NCBI GenBank assembly: GCA_036380715.1
Contig: DASVEF010000079.1
Coordinates: 1-64,000 of the forward strand
Direction of reading: 5' to 3'
Source: UBA5704 sp036380715
GTDB lineage: Bacteria > Acidobacteriota > Thermoanaerobaculia > Multivoradales > UBA5704
DNA: 64,000 nt
The translations under genes and the position numbers were made by a program. This document shows positions 1 to 7,881 of this stretch, one piece after another. Position 1 is the first letter of the stretch, and the number at the start of each line of letters is the position of its first letter. The notes under the pieces were generated by a model. That model was not told the DNA's origin. It saw only the letters and a program-made list of their open reading frames with translations, and searched no databases.

Positions 1-55
1 GACCAGCGAAAGGAGAGTACTCCCTCCTTCCCATTCTCAGAATATAGCGCACCGG

Positions 56-74
56 GTGGCTTGCGGGAAGCCCC
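56..74 (+). promoter_or_regulatory. Rifampin-associated element (RAE)-like palindrome upstream of rph
   Basis: A 19-nt imperfect palindrome, GTGGCTTGCGGGAAGCCCC, lies 77 nt before the rph start. It agrees at 16 of 19 positions with the RAE consensus as I remember it from actinomycetes (GGGGCTTGCGGCAAGGCCC). Its two 9-nt arms pair at 7 positions around a central G. RAEs are known to precede rifamycin-inactivation genes and to confer rifampin-responsive expression. The match is seen directly; function here is inferred. Confidence 0.7.
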
Positions 75-151
75 GGGGCGTGCCGTAGTGTCGCCGGCCT
101 CGGTCGGATTCTCTGGTCGAGGCCCAGAGCTGCGAAGATGGGAGGAGCGGC

Positions 152-2779
152 ATGCGTATGTCGTCCACGTCGTACGGGGCGCGCGGGGAGTACGTGTTGG
201 ATTTTCAGGAGATCGACCAGGCGCAGGTCGCGGTCGTTGGCGGCAAGGGCGCGCACCTGGGGGAGCTTTCGCGGATCGAAGGCCTCCGCTTGCCCAGTGG
301 CTTTTGCGTCACGACGGACGCCTTCCAGCGGATCATGGCGGAAGCGCCGTCGATCGACGATCGGCTCGATCGGCTGTCGCGCCTGAAGCCGGACGACCGG
401 GAGGCGATCCGCGCGCTCAGCGCGGAGGTCCGCCGGACCCTCGAAGGGATCGCCATCCCCGACGATCTGGCGGCGGCGATCACCCGCCCGCTCGCCCGGC
501 TCGGCGAGCAGGCCGCCTACGCCGTTCGATCCAGTGCGACGGCGGAGGACTTGCCGACGGCCTCCTTCGCGGGCCAGCAGGACACGTACCTGAACGTCGT
601 GGGGCCGGCGGCGATCCTCCAGCACGTCCGCCGGTGCTGGGCCTCGCTCTTCACCGAGCGGGCCGTGACCTACCGCCTGCGGAACGGCTTCGACCACCGG
701 AAGGTCCGCATGGCCGTGGTCGTGCAGCGGATGGTCTTCCCGCAGGCGGCCGGCATCCTGTTCACGGCCGACCCCGTCACGGGCAACCGCAAGGTCGCCT
801 CCGTGGAGGCCAGCTCCGGCCTCGGCGAGGCCCTGGTCTCCGGCGTGGTGAACGCGGACATCTACAAGGTGCGGGACGGCGAGGTCGTCGCCAAGGCGGT
901 CGCCACCAAGCAGCTTGCCATTTACGCCTCACCGGCAGGCGGGACGCAGGAACAGGCGATCGAGCCGGAGCGGCAGGACGAGCCCGCGCTGACGGATGCG
1001 CAGGCCGTGCGGCTCGCGGGGCTGGGCCGGCGGATCGAAGCGTGCTTCGGCCGCCCCCAGGACATCGAATGGTGCCTGGTCGACGATGAGCTCCAGATCG
1101 TCCAGAGCCGGCCGATCACCACGCTGTTCCCCATCCCCGCGGCCGGCGACCGGGAGAACCACGTCTACGTCTCCGTCGGCCATCAGCAGATGATGACCGA
1201 CCCCATGAAGCCGCTGGGTCTCTCGGTGTGGCAGATGACGACCCCACGCCCGATGGGCGAGGCCGGCGGGAGGCTGTTCGTCGACGTCACGCAGATCCTG
1301 GCTTCGCCCGCAAGCCGCGCGGGCCTCCTCGGGACCCTGGGGAAATCCGATCCGCTCATCCGGGACGCGCTCGAGACCGTCCTCGACCGCGGCGACTTCA
1401 TCCCGTCGCGCCCGGACGAGGGACCCGGATGGGTGCCGCCTGGAGGGGGGGCGTCCAGCGCGATCGAAACCGATCCGGCCATCGTCGCCGAGCTGATCGC
1501 ACGCAGCCAGACCTCCATCGCCGCCTTGAAGCGCGATATCCGGACGAAGTCCGGATCGGCGCTGCTCGACTTCATCCTGGCGGACATCCAGGAGCTGAAG
1601 CGGATCCAGTTCGATCCGCGGAGCATGCAGGTGATCATGGCGGGGATGGAGGCCGCCTGGTGGCTCAACGACCAGTTGCACGCGTGGCTGGGCGAGAAGA
1701 ACGCTGCCGACACGCTCACGCAGTCCGTCCCCCACAACGTCACGTCGGAGATGGGGCTGGCGCTCCTGGACGTCGCGGACGTGATCCGTCCGCATCCGGA
1801 CGTGGTGGCGTTTCTGCACCACGTTGAGGACGAGGGCTTTCTGGACGAGCTGCCCAAGCTCGCGGGCGGGCGAGAAGCGCGAGACGCCATCCGGGCCTGG
1901 CTCGACAAGTACGGTATGCGCGGTGTCGGCGAGATCGACATCCCGAGGCCGCGCTGGAGCGAACGTCCCACAGCGCTCGTGCCCATGATCCTCGGCCACA
2001 TCAAGAGCTTCGGGCCGGGCGAGGCCGAGCGGCGCTTCGAGCAAGGGCGGCAGGAGGCGTGGAAGAAGGAGCAGGAGCTGCTGGAGCGCTTGCGGGCCTT
2101 GCCGGACGGGGAGCGGAAGGCCGAAGAGACCAAGCGGATGATCGACCAGGTCCGGACTTTCGCCGGGTACCGGGAGTATCCGAAGTACGGCATGGTCAGC
2201 CGCTACTTCGTCTACAAGCAGGCCTTGCTGGAAGAAGCCGAGCGTCTCGTGCAGGCCCGCGTGCTTCGTGAGAAGGAAGACATCTTCTACCTCAGGTTCG
2301 AGGAGATCCAGGATGTCGCACGCACGAACCAGGTGGACGACCAGCTCATCCGCCAGCGCAAGGACGCGTTCAGGTCGTATCGAGCGCTGACGCCGCCCCG
2401 GGTGCTCACGTCGGATGGCGAGGTCATCGCCGGGGCGTACCGACGCGACGATTTGCCGGCCGGCGCGCTGGTCGGCTTACCGGTTTCCGCCGGGACCATC
2501 GAGGGGCGGGCCCGCGTCATCCTCGACATGGCGGAGGCGGATCTCGAACCGGGCGACATCCTCGTCACCGCTTACACGGACCCCAGTTGGACGCCCGTAT
2601 TCGTTGCGATCAAGGGCCTGGTCACGGAGGTGGGGGGACTGATGACCCACGGCGCGGTGATCGCACGGGAGTACGGCCTGCCGGCCGTCGTGGGGGTGGA
2701 GCATGCCACCCGGCTGATCCGGGACGGGCAGCGGATCCGCGTGCATGGAACGGACGGGTACATCGAGATCCTGCCCTAG
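152..2779 (+). CDS. rph: Rifamycin-inactivating phosphotransferase (Rph)
   Basis: This 875-residue cytosolic enzyme should transfer the beta-phosphate of ATP to the ansa-bridge hydroxyl of rifamycins, inactivating them. Its layout matches the Rph family: an ATP-grasp (PEP-synthase-like) domain at about 1-330 with the RSSATAEDLPTASFAGQQ motif near residue 127 and QSRPITTLFP near 318, a rifamycin-binding domain at about 340-770, and a swivelling phosphohistidine domain at about 780-870. The catalytic histidine is H833 in GGLMTHGAVIAREYG. Length matches the usual 860-870 residues, so it looks intact. The ATG at 152 follows a GGGAGGAG ribosome site at 140-147; an ATG at 158 is the alternative. 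An RAE-like palindrome lies upstream. The gene stands alone and is a good candidate for horizontal acquisition, since Rph is best known from actinobacteria and bacilli. Confidence 0.95.
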   Translation: MRMSSTSYGARGEYVLDFQEIDQAQVAVVGGKGAHLGELSRIEGLRLPSGFCVTTDAFQRIMAEAPSIDDRLDRLSRLKPDDREAIRALSAEVRRTLEGIAIPDDLAAAITRPLARLGEQAAYAVRSSATAEDLPTASFAGQQDTYLNVVGPAAILQHVRRCWASLFTERAVTYRLRNGFDHRKVRMAVVVQRMVFPQAAGILFTADPVTGNRKVASVEASSGLGEALVSGVVNADIYKVRDGEVVAKAVATKQLAIYASPAGGTQEQAIEPERQDEPALTDAQAVRLAGLGRRIEACFGRPQDIEWCLVDDELQIVQSRPITTLFPIPAAGDRENHVYVSVGHQQMMTDPMKPLGLSVWQMTTPRPMGEAGGRLFVDVTQILASPASRAGLLGTLGKSDPLIRDALETVLDRGDFIPSRPDEGPGWVPPGGGASSAIETDPAIVAELIARSQTSIAALKRDIRTKSGSALLDFILADIQELKRIQFDPRSMQVIMAGMEAAWWLNDQLHAWLGEKNAADTLTQSVPHNVTSEMGLALLDVADVIRPHPDVVAFLHHVEDEGFLDELPKLAGGREARDAIRAWLDKYGMRGVGEIDIPRPRWSERPTALVPMILGHIKSFGPGEAERRFEQGRQEAWKKEQELLERLRALPDGERKAEETKRMIDQVRTFAGYREYPKYGMVSRYFVYKQALLEEAERLVQARVLREKEDIFYLRFEEIQDVARTNQVDDQLIRQRKDAFRSYRALTPPRVLTSDGEVIAGAYRRDDLPAGALVGLPVSAGTIEGRARVILDMAEADLEPGDILVTAYTDPSWTPVFVAIKGLVTEVGGLMTHGAVIAREYGLPAVVGVEHATRLIRDGQRIRVHGTDGYIEILP

Positions 2780-2788
2780 CTTCTCGGC

Positions 2789-3040
2789 CAGGCGAGCGGC
2801 GTGCCTGACCGGGCGAGCGGCGTGCCTGACCAGGCGAGCGGCGTGCCTGACCAGGCGAGCGGCGTGCCTGACCGGGCGAGCGACGTGCCTGACCAGGCGA
2901 GCGACGTGCCTGACCAGGCGAGCGACGCGCCTGACCAGGCGAGCGGCGTGCCTGACCAGGCGAGCGACGTGCCTGACCAGGCGAGCGGCGTGCCTGACCA
3001 GGCGAGCGACGTGCCTGACCAGGCGAGCGGCGTGCCTGGG
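2789..3040. repeat. 21-bp tandem repeat (minisatellite 1)
   Basis: About twelve head-to-tail copies of a 21-bp unit close to GGCGAGCGGCGTGCCTGACC plus A start 10 nt after the rph stop codon. Copies differ mainly at two sites (GCGGC or GCGAC, and CCA or CCG). The period divides by three, so every frame stays open and would encode a monotonous heptapeptide (VPDQASG-like). No ribosome site or conserved protein supports translation. From 3041 to 3154 I see only unique G+C-rich sequence. Confidence 0.95.
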
Positions 3041-3154
3041 GACGCCAGCGCTCCCAGGGGGCACACGCCAGAGGGCCTCCGCCGGACGAGCGCCACCCCT
3101 TGCCAGACATCCTCTCAGCCGGTGGCAGCCCACGGCTGAGCTGAGCACGTGCGA

Positions 3155-3173
3155 GCCCCCATTGGGGGGTTTT
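3155..3173 (+). terminator. Possible intrinsic terminator after rph and minisatellite
   Basis: GCCCCC-ATT-GGGGGGTTTT forms a 5-6 bp G:C hairpin followed by four T residues. It lies between the minisatellite and the rhomboid gene and could end rph transcription. The U tract is short, so the signal is moderate. Confidence 0.5.
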
Positions 3174-3202
3174 CAGGTAGGTTTTAGGTAAACTACCCCG
3201 CC

Positions 3203-4054
3203 ATGTTCCGCCGTCAGCGCACCGGCTCGGTCCTCTGCCCCTCCTGCGGCCGGCTCGTGGGGGTCAATGACGAGCAATGCCTGAATTGCGGCCGGCGCAG
3301 GCCGGGGATGTGGGGGCTCACGTCCTTTCTCAGCCAGTTGGGCAAGGATGTTGGCTTCATGCAGGCGGTGATCGGCGGCACGGTGCTCCTCTTCCTGACC
3401 AGCCTGGCGGTCGATCCCGAAAACATCGGCACGGGCGGGATCTTCTCGCTCCTGTCGCCGAGCAGCGAGGCCCTGCTCCGGTTCGGAGCGAGCGGCGCCA
3501 TGCCGGTCTTCACGCTAGGGCGCTGGTGGACGGTGCTCTCCGCCGGCTGGCTGCACGGCGGCCTGCTCCACATCGGCTTCAACATCTACTGGGTGCGCTT
3601 CCTCGCTCCCGAGACCGCCGAGCTCTACGGCCCGGCCCGCATGGTGGTCATCTACACCCTGTCCTCGGCCATCGGCTTCCTGACCAGCAGCTTCGGCAAC
3701 CACCTGATCTCGCCGGCCGCGGACTATTCGCACCTGACCGCCGGCGCCTCGGCGCCCATCCTGGGGCTGCTCGGAGCGATGGTCTACTACGGGCGCCGCA
3801 CCGGCAGCAGCCACATCCGCGGGCAGGCCTGGAGCTACGCCCTGTTCATGATCGTCTTCGGCTTCCTCATGGCCCGGGTGGACAACTGGGCCCACATCGG
3901 CGGGTTCGCCGGCGGGTATCTCGCGGGGCTGATCGTCAACCCGCTGCGCCCGGAGCGCGGCAACGACGTGATCGCCGCCATCGTCTGCCTGCTCGCCACC
4001 GCCGCGGCGATCGTCGCCTCGCTGGTGGACGTCCGGTTCTACGACTTCCTCTGA
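3203..4054 (+). CDS. Rhomboid-family intramembrane serine protease with N-terminal zinc ribbon
   Basis: The 283-residue protein begins with a small zinc ribbon (C12, C15, C26, C29) joined to a rhomboid membrane domain of about six helices. The conserved HGGLLHIGFNIYW segment at 118-130 matches the rhomboid HxxxN region. The predicted nucleophile is S183 in GASAPILG, and the general-base histidine is H231 in AHIGGFAGG. Both catalytic residues are present, so activity is likely: cleavage of transmembrane substrates within the bilayer. Partners are unknown. The ATG at 3203 has only a weak ribosome site. The 3' end overlaps the convergent oxidoreductase gene by 16 nt. Confidence 0.88.
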   Translation: MFRRQRTGSVLCPSCGRLVGVNDEQCLNCGRRRPGMWGLTSFLSQLGKDVGFMQAVIGGTVLLFLTSLAVDPENIGTGGIFSLLSPSSEALLRFGASGAMPVFTLGRWWTVLSAGWLHGGLLHIGFNIYWVRFLAPETAELYGPARMVVIYTLSSAIGFLTSSFGNHLISPAADYSHLTAGASAPILGLLGAMVYYGRRTGSSHIRGQAWSYALFMIVFGFLMARVDNWAHIGGFAGGYLAGLIVNPLRPERGNDVIAAIVCLLATAAAIVASLVDVRFYDFL

Positions 4055-4758
4055 TCGCCCGGGTCATCCCCGGGAACCAGCCCGAGCTCCTTCGCCCGCC
4101 TTCGCACCTGGTAGGCCTCCTTCGTCTCCTGCGAGCTGAAGCGCTCCTCGCGCCAGGGGTCGCCGTAGGTGTGGTAGCCGTTCTCCTCCCAGAAGCCGCG
4201 ATGGTCTTCCGGGAGCAGCTCGACGCCGCTCACCCACTTGGCGCTCTTCCAGGCGTAGAGGTGCGGGACGACCAGGCGCACCGGACCCCCGTGGTCGACG
4301 GGCAGCGGCGCCCCCTTGTGGCGGTCGGCGAAGAGCGACCGCTCGGAGAGGAAGTCCTCCAGCGGCAGGTTGGTGGTGTAGCCGCCGTAGCAGTGGACCA
4401 GGACGTGGGAGGCCTCGGGATCGATCCGGACGTGGCGCAGGACCTCGCGCGTGGCCACCCCTTCCCAGGAGTTATCCAGGGTCGAGAAGCGGGTGACGCA
4501 GTGGAAGTCGGCGTCGACCTGGACGCGCGGCAGCGCCTGGAAGCGGCCCCAGGGGAAGACCAACTCCTCGGCCACCAGGCCGAAGACGCGGAGCGACCAC
4601 TCCTCAGGGCGGATGCGCGGCGTCTCTCCGTAGGTGAGGACAGGCCACTTGTCGGTGACGTACTGTCCCGGGGGAATGCGCTCCTTGCCGGTGCGGATGG
4701 AATCGTCCATGGCTCCATAGTACGAGATGCTCCCCTCGGCAAACGTGACTAACTTCAT
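4039..4758 (-). CDS. Sulfite oxidase/YedY-like molybdopterin-dependent oxidoreductase
   Basis: This 239-residue protein has the core of the sulfite oxidase superfamily. It includes the region around C88 (DADFHCVTRFS), the expected cysteine ligand of molybdenum, and downstream motifs VHCYGGYTTNLPLEDF and HGGPVRLVVPHLYAWKSAKW typical of the family's molybdopterin-binding domain. It has no Tat signal or extra heme domain, so it resembles compact YuiH-type proteins probably acting in the cytosol. The substrate cannot be deduced. The ATG at 4758 (directly preceded by an in-frame GTG at 4761) follows GAGGTG with good spacing; M18 is an alternative start nearer the conserved RIPPGQ segment. It is divergent from the cysteine synthase gene. 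Confidence 0.85.
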   Translation of the reverse strand: MKLVTFAEGSISYYGAMDDSIRTGKERIPPGQYVTDKWPVLTYGETPRIRPEEWSLRVFGLVAEELVFPWGRFQALPRVQVDADFHCVTRFSTLDNSWEGVATREVLRHVRIDPEASHVLVHCYGGYTTNLPLEDFLSERSLFADRHKGAPLPVDHGGPVRLVVPHLYAWKSAKWVSGVELLPEDHRGFWEENGYHTYGDPWREERFSSQETKEAYQVRRRAKELGLVPGDDPGDQRKS

Positions 4759-4811
4759 CACCTTTACACCTCGTCAGACCTCTGCTACCGTCTGACAACG
4801 GGTTTTCGACC

Positions 4812-5762
4812 ATGGAGACGTCCACTCTCGCCACCCCGCAGGCCCTCGATGTCCGGCCTCCCGTCCGGGTGACCGGGCTGATCGGCAACACGCCGATGCT
4901 CGACCTCTCGGACCTGACCGGAGACCCGGACGTGCGCCTGCTCGCCAAGGCGGAGCTCGCCAATCCGGGGGGCTCGGTCAAGGACCGGCCGGCGCTCGCC
5001 ATGATCCTCGACGCCGAGCGGCGCGGGCTGTTCGCGGAAGGCCGGCGGCTGCTCGACTCCACGTCGGGCAACACGGGCATCGCCTATGCCATGATCGGCG
5101 CGGCCCGGGGGATCCCGGTGACCCTCTGCCTGCCGGACAGCGCCAGCCCGGAGCGCAAGCTGATCCTGCGCGCCTATGGCGCCGAGCTGCGGCTCACGGA
5201 TCCGCTGGCGGGGAGCGACGGAGCGATCCTGGAAGCGCGCCGGCTGGTCGCCGAGGAGCCCGGCCGCTGGGCCTACCTCGACCAGTACAGCAATCCGGAG
5301 AACTGGCGGGCGCACTACCGCACCACCGGGCCCGAGATCTGGGCGCAGACCGCGGGCGCGATCACCCATTTCGTCACCGGTTTGGGCACCAGCGGCACGT
5401 TTATGGGTGCGGGCCGTTTTCTTTGTGAGCAGGGCAGCGGGGTCCGCCTGGTCTCGGTGGAGCCCGACTCCCCCTTCCATGGCCTGGAAGGGATGAAGCA
5501 CATGGCCACGGCCATCGTGCCGCCGATCTACGATCCGGGCCTGGCGGACGAGGCGAGGGAGATCTCGACCGAGGCGGCGTATGCCATGGTCAAGCGGCTC
5601 GCGCGCGAGGCCGGCCTGCTGGTCGGCATCTCGTCCGGAGCCAACGTGGCGGCCGCCCTTCAGGTGGCTTCCGAGATACAGAGCGGCACGGTTGTCACCG
5701 TCCTGTGCGACAACGCGGACAAATACCTGTCCGACCGCTTCTGGGAGGAATCGCACGCATGA
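4812..5762 (+). CDS. cysM: PLP-dependent cysteine synthase (CysM-type, CysO-linked)
   Basis: This 316-residue fold-type II PLP enzyme has the PLP lysine K57 in NPGGSVKDRPA, the STSGNTG phosphate/substrate loop near residue 77, and GLGTSGTFMGAGR near residue 192. Cysteine synthases join activated serine to a sulfur donor. The next two genes encode a JAMM protease and a CysO-MoeZ fusion. This is the arrangement of the mycobacterial CysM-Mec-CysO pathway, in which O-phosphoserine reacts with thiocarboxylated CysO. That context favours CysM over CysK and is an inference from operon structure. The stop overlaps the next start (ATGA). Confidence 0.88.
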   Translation: METSTLATPQALDVRPPVRVTGLIGNTPMLDLSDLTGDPDVRLLAKAELANPGGSVKDRPALAMILDAERRGLFAEGRRLLDSTSGNTGIAYAMIGAARGIPVTLCLPDSASPERKLILRAYGAELRLTDPLAGSDGAILEARRLVAEEPGRWAYLDQYSNPENWRAHYRTTGPEIWAQTAGAITHFVTGLGTSGTFMGAGRFLCEQGSGVRLVSVEPDSPFHGLEGMKHMATAIVPPIYDPGLADEAREISTEAAYAMVKRLAREAGLLVGISSGANVAAALQVASEIQSGTVVTVLCDNADKYLSDRFWEESHA

Positions 5763-6223
5763 ACCGTCTGGTCATATCGCCCCGCCACCTGCAGACCATC
5801 GGGCGCCACGCCAGCGCGAGCTACCCCGACGAGTGCTGCGGGTTCCTCATCGGCAGGGCTTCGGAAGACACCACGGTGGTCGAGCGGGTGCTCTCGGTCG
5901 GCAACGAGCGGCAGGACAGCCGGCACAACCGGTACCTGATCAACCCCGAGACGGTCCTGGCCGCGCACAAGGAGGCGCGCGCCCTGGGGCTCGACGTCGT
6001 GGGCTACTACCACTCCCACCCGGACCACCCGGCCGTGCCGAGCGAATTCGATCGCGAGCACGCCTGGCCCTGGGTGTCCTATCTCATCGTTTCCGTCCAG
6101 GCCGGGAAGGTCGTGGCGGCCCGGAGCTGGCGCCTCGCCGAAGACCGCGAGAGCTTCGACGAAGAGGTCATCGAGCAGGGCAACGGCACTTCGAGCCTGG
6201 AGTTGCAGAAGGAGGCAGTCTGA
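5759..6223 (+). CDS. JAMM/MPN zinc metalloprotease (Mec-like)
   Basis: This 154-residue JAB1/MPN domain protein has a complete JAMM motif: E25 in YPDECCGFL, then H85, H87, S95 and D98 (HSHPDHPAVPSEFD). In the mycobacterial pathway the equivalent protease Mec removes the newly made cysteine from the CysO C-terminus. Here the substrate is probably the CysO domain encoded by the next gene. Because that domain is fused to MoeZ, an additional role in cutting after the internal GG is possible but speculative. The ATG at 5759 overlaps the cysM stop and follows GGGAGGAA. The stop overlaps the next ATG. Confidence 0.9.
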   Translation: MNRLVISPRHLQTIGRHASASYPDECCGFLIGRASEDTTVVERVLSVGNERQDSRHNRYLINPETVLAAHKEARALGLDVVGYYHSHPDHPAVPSEFDREHAWPWVSYLIVSVQAGKVVAARSWRLAEDRESFDEEVIEQGNGTSSLELQKEAV

Positions 6224-7701
6224 TGGGCGTGACAATCCAGATTCCGACGCCGCTCCGCCGCTTCACCGGCGAGAACGGCGAGGTCCAGGTGGACGGGGCG
6301 GCCACGGTCGGCGAGGCCCTCTCCCGCCTCACCGAGCAGTACCCCTCGCTGCGGCGCCATCTCTATACCGACGACGGCGCGCTGCGCAGCTTCGTCAACA
6401 TCTTCCTCAACGACGAGGACGTGCGCCGCCTGGAGAACCAGCAGACCCGCGTCTCGCAGGGGGACACGCTGCTGATCATCCCATCGATCGCCGGCGGGGC
6501 TCCCAGCGCGCCCGCCGCGGTGCGCGAGAGCCCGGCGTCCTCTCAGGAGGCCCAGGCGCTGCCCGAGCTCACGCCCGCGGAGATCCGCCACTACAGCCGG
6601 CACCTGATCATGCCGGAGATCGGCACCGCCGGGCAGCGCAAGCTCAAGGCCGCCCGCGTGCTGACCATCGGCGCCGGCGGCCTCGGCTCGCCGCTCGGGC
6701 TCTACCTGGCCGCAGCGGGCGTCGGTACCCTCGGCATGGTCGACTTCGACGTGGTCGACGAGAGCAACCTCCACCGGCAGGTGCTCTTCGGCCGCTCCTC
6801 CGTGGGCCGGCCGAAGATCCAGGCCGCGACGGAGCGCCTGCGCGACCTCAATCCACACATCAAGATCGTGCCGCACGAGACCCGCCTCGACTCGTCGAAC
6901 GCCCTGGAGCTGTTCCGCAACTATGACCTCGTCGTCGACGGCACGGACAACTTCCCCACCCGCTATCTGGTCAACGACGCCTGCGTGCTCCTCGGCAAGC
7001 CGAACGTCTACGGCTCGATCTTCCGCTTCGAGGGCCAGGTGTCGATCTTCTGGGGAGCCCGGGGGCCGTGCTACCGCTGCCTCTTCCCGGAGCCGCCGCC
7101 GCCGGGGCTCGTCCCCTCCTGCGCCGAGGGCGGCGTGCTGGGAGTGCTCCCCGGCATCATCGGATCGCTCCAGGCCAACGAGGTCATCAAGCTGATCGCC
7201 GGCGTCGGCGAGCCGCTGATCGGCCGCCTGGTCCTCTTCGACGCCCTGCGCATGCGTTTCCGCGAGCTCAAGCTCCACAAGGACCCGCAGTGCCCGATCT
7301 GCTCGGAGAACCCGACCCAGCGCGAGCTGATCGACTACGAGCAGTTCTGCGGCATCGGCCCGCAGGAGACCGCCGTCGAGGAGGGCTTCGAGATGACCGC
7401 CGCGGATCTCAAGCAGCGGCTGGACCAGGGCCAGACCCTCACCATCCTCGACGTGCGCAACCCCCAGGAGTACGACATCGCCCGCATCCCCGGCTCGGTC
7501 CTGATTCCGCTCCACGAGTTGCAGGACCGCCTCGGCGAGCTCGACCCGGCGGCGACCATCGTGGCGCACTGCCACCACGGCATGCGCTCGGCGCGCGCCG
7601 TCCAGCTCCTGCGCGGCATGGGTTACTCGCGAGCCATCAACCTCGCCGGCGGCATCGACGCCTGGAGCACCGACGTCGACAGATCTGTGCCGCGGTACTG
7701 A
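6223..7701 (+). CDS. CysO-MoeZ fusion: ubiquitin-like sulfur carrier, E1-like adenylyltransferase and rhodanese
   Basis: This 492-residue protein joins three activities usually found on separate chains. Residues 1-92 are a ubiquitin-like MoaD/CysO domain ending in SIAGG (G91-G92). A linker of about 22 residues follows. Residues 116-375 are a ThiF/MoeB adenylation domain with GAGGLGSP at 150-157, zinc pairs C283/C286 and C357/C360, and C300 in SCAEGGVLG. Residues 390-485 are a rhodanese domain with active C450 in HCHHGMRS. It should activate the carrier C-terminus with ATP and load sulfur onto it. The GG is not terminal, so proteolytic maturation or a separate carrier would be needed. The adjacent JAMM gene makes maturation attractive. 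Its role is cysteine synthesis with the upstream genes; molybdopterin or tungsten cofactor sulfuration is an alternative. Confidence 0.88.
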   Translation: MGVTIQIPTPLRRFTGENGEVQVDGAATVGEALSRLTEQYPSLRRHLYTDDGALRSFVNIFLNDEDVRRLENQQTRVSQGDTLLIIPSIAGGAPSAPAAVRESPASSQEAQALPELTPAEIRHYSRHLIMPEIGTAGQRKLKAARVLTIGAGGLGSPLGLYLAAAGVGTLGMVDFDVVDESNLHRQVLFGRSSVGRPKIQAATERLRDLNPHIKIVPHETRLDSSNALELFRNYDLVVDGTDNFPTRYLVNDACVLLGKPNVYGSIFRFEGQVSIFWGARGPCYRCLFPEPPPPGLVPSCAEGGVLGVLPGIIGSLQANEVIKLIAGVGEPLIGRLVLFDALRMRFRELKLHKDPQCPICSENPTQRELIDYEQFCGIGPQETAVEEGFEMTAADLKQRLDQGQTLTILDVRNPQEYDIARIPGSVLIPLHELQDRLGELDPAATIVAHCHHGMRSARAVQLLRGMGYSRAINLAGGIDAWSTDVDRSVPRY

Positions 7702-7702
7702 T

Positions 7703-7808
7703 CTGGGGTTGAAACCCCAGGCTAGACGGTATCGCCCTCCGGGCGAGCCGGGGGGAGTCGCTCCGCCAGGAGCGAAACAACCCAGCCTGGGGTTTCCAAC
7801 CCCAGGCT
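7703..7808. repeat. Compound palindromic element (106 bp)
   Basis: Two palindromes sharing the same arms bound this intergenic block: CTGGGGTT-GA-AACCCCAG at 7703-7720 and AGCCTGGGGTT-TCC-AACCCCAGGCT at 7784-7808. Between them lie two smaller hairpins, CGCCC-TCC-GGGCG at 7733-7745 and CGCTCC-GCCA-GGAGCG at 7759-7774. The layout resembles non-autonomous REP/MITE-type repeats. Only one copy is present in the window. No promoter or small gene is evident in 7702-7881. Confidence 0.8.
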
Positions 7809-7881
7809 GAACCGTGGCCGTCCACATGGGCTGCGATCCGAGATAATGTCTCCTCCATTTCCATCCCAGGAGGATTTCCCC

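Noticed and set aside
2801..3139. An open frame encoding a VPDQASG heptad repeat protein in minisatellite 1.
   Set aside because: The 21-bp period keeps all frames open automatically; no ribosome site, and the reverse strand gives an equally long repeat frame.
3277..4752. A 491-codon plus-strand frame running through the rhomboid and molybdopterin oxidoreductase genes.
   Set aside because: Arginine/proline/alanine-rich shadow; both real genes in other frames have conserved family motifs.
5581..6222. Extension of the CysO-MoeZ protein upstream of the ATG at 6223.
   Set aside because: The upstream part overlaps cysM and the JAMM gene out of frame and is arginine/proline-rich; the ATG at 6223 overlaps the JAMM stop as expected for a coupled operon.
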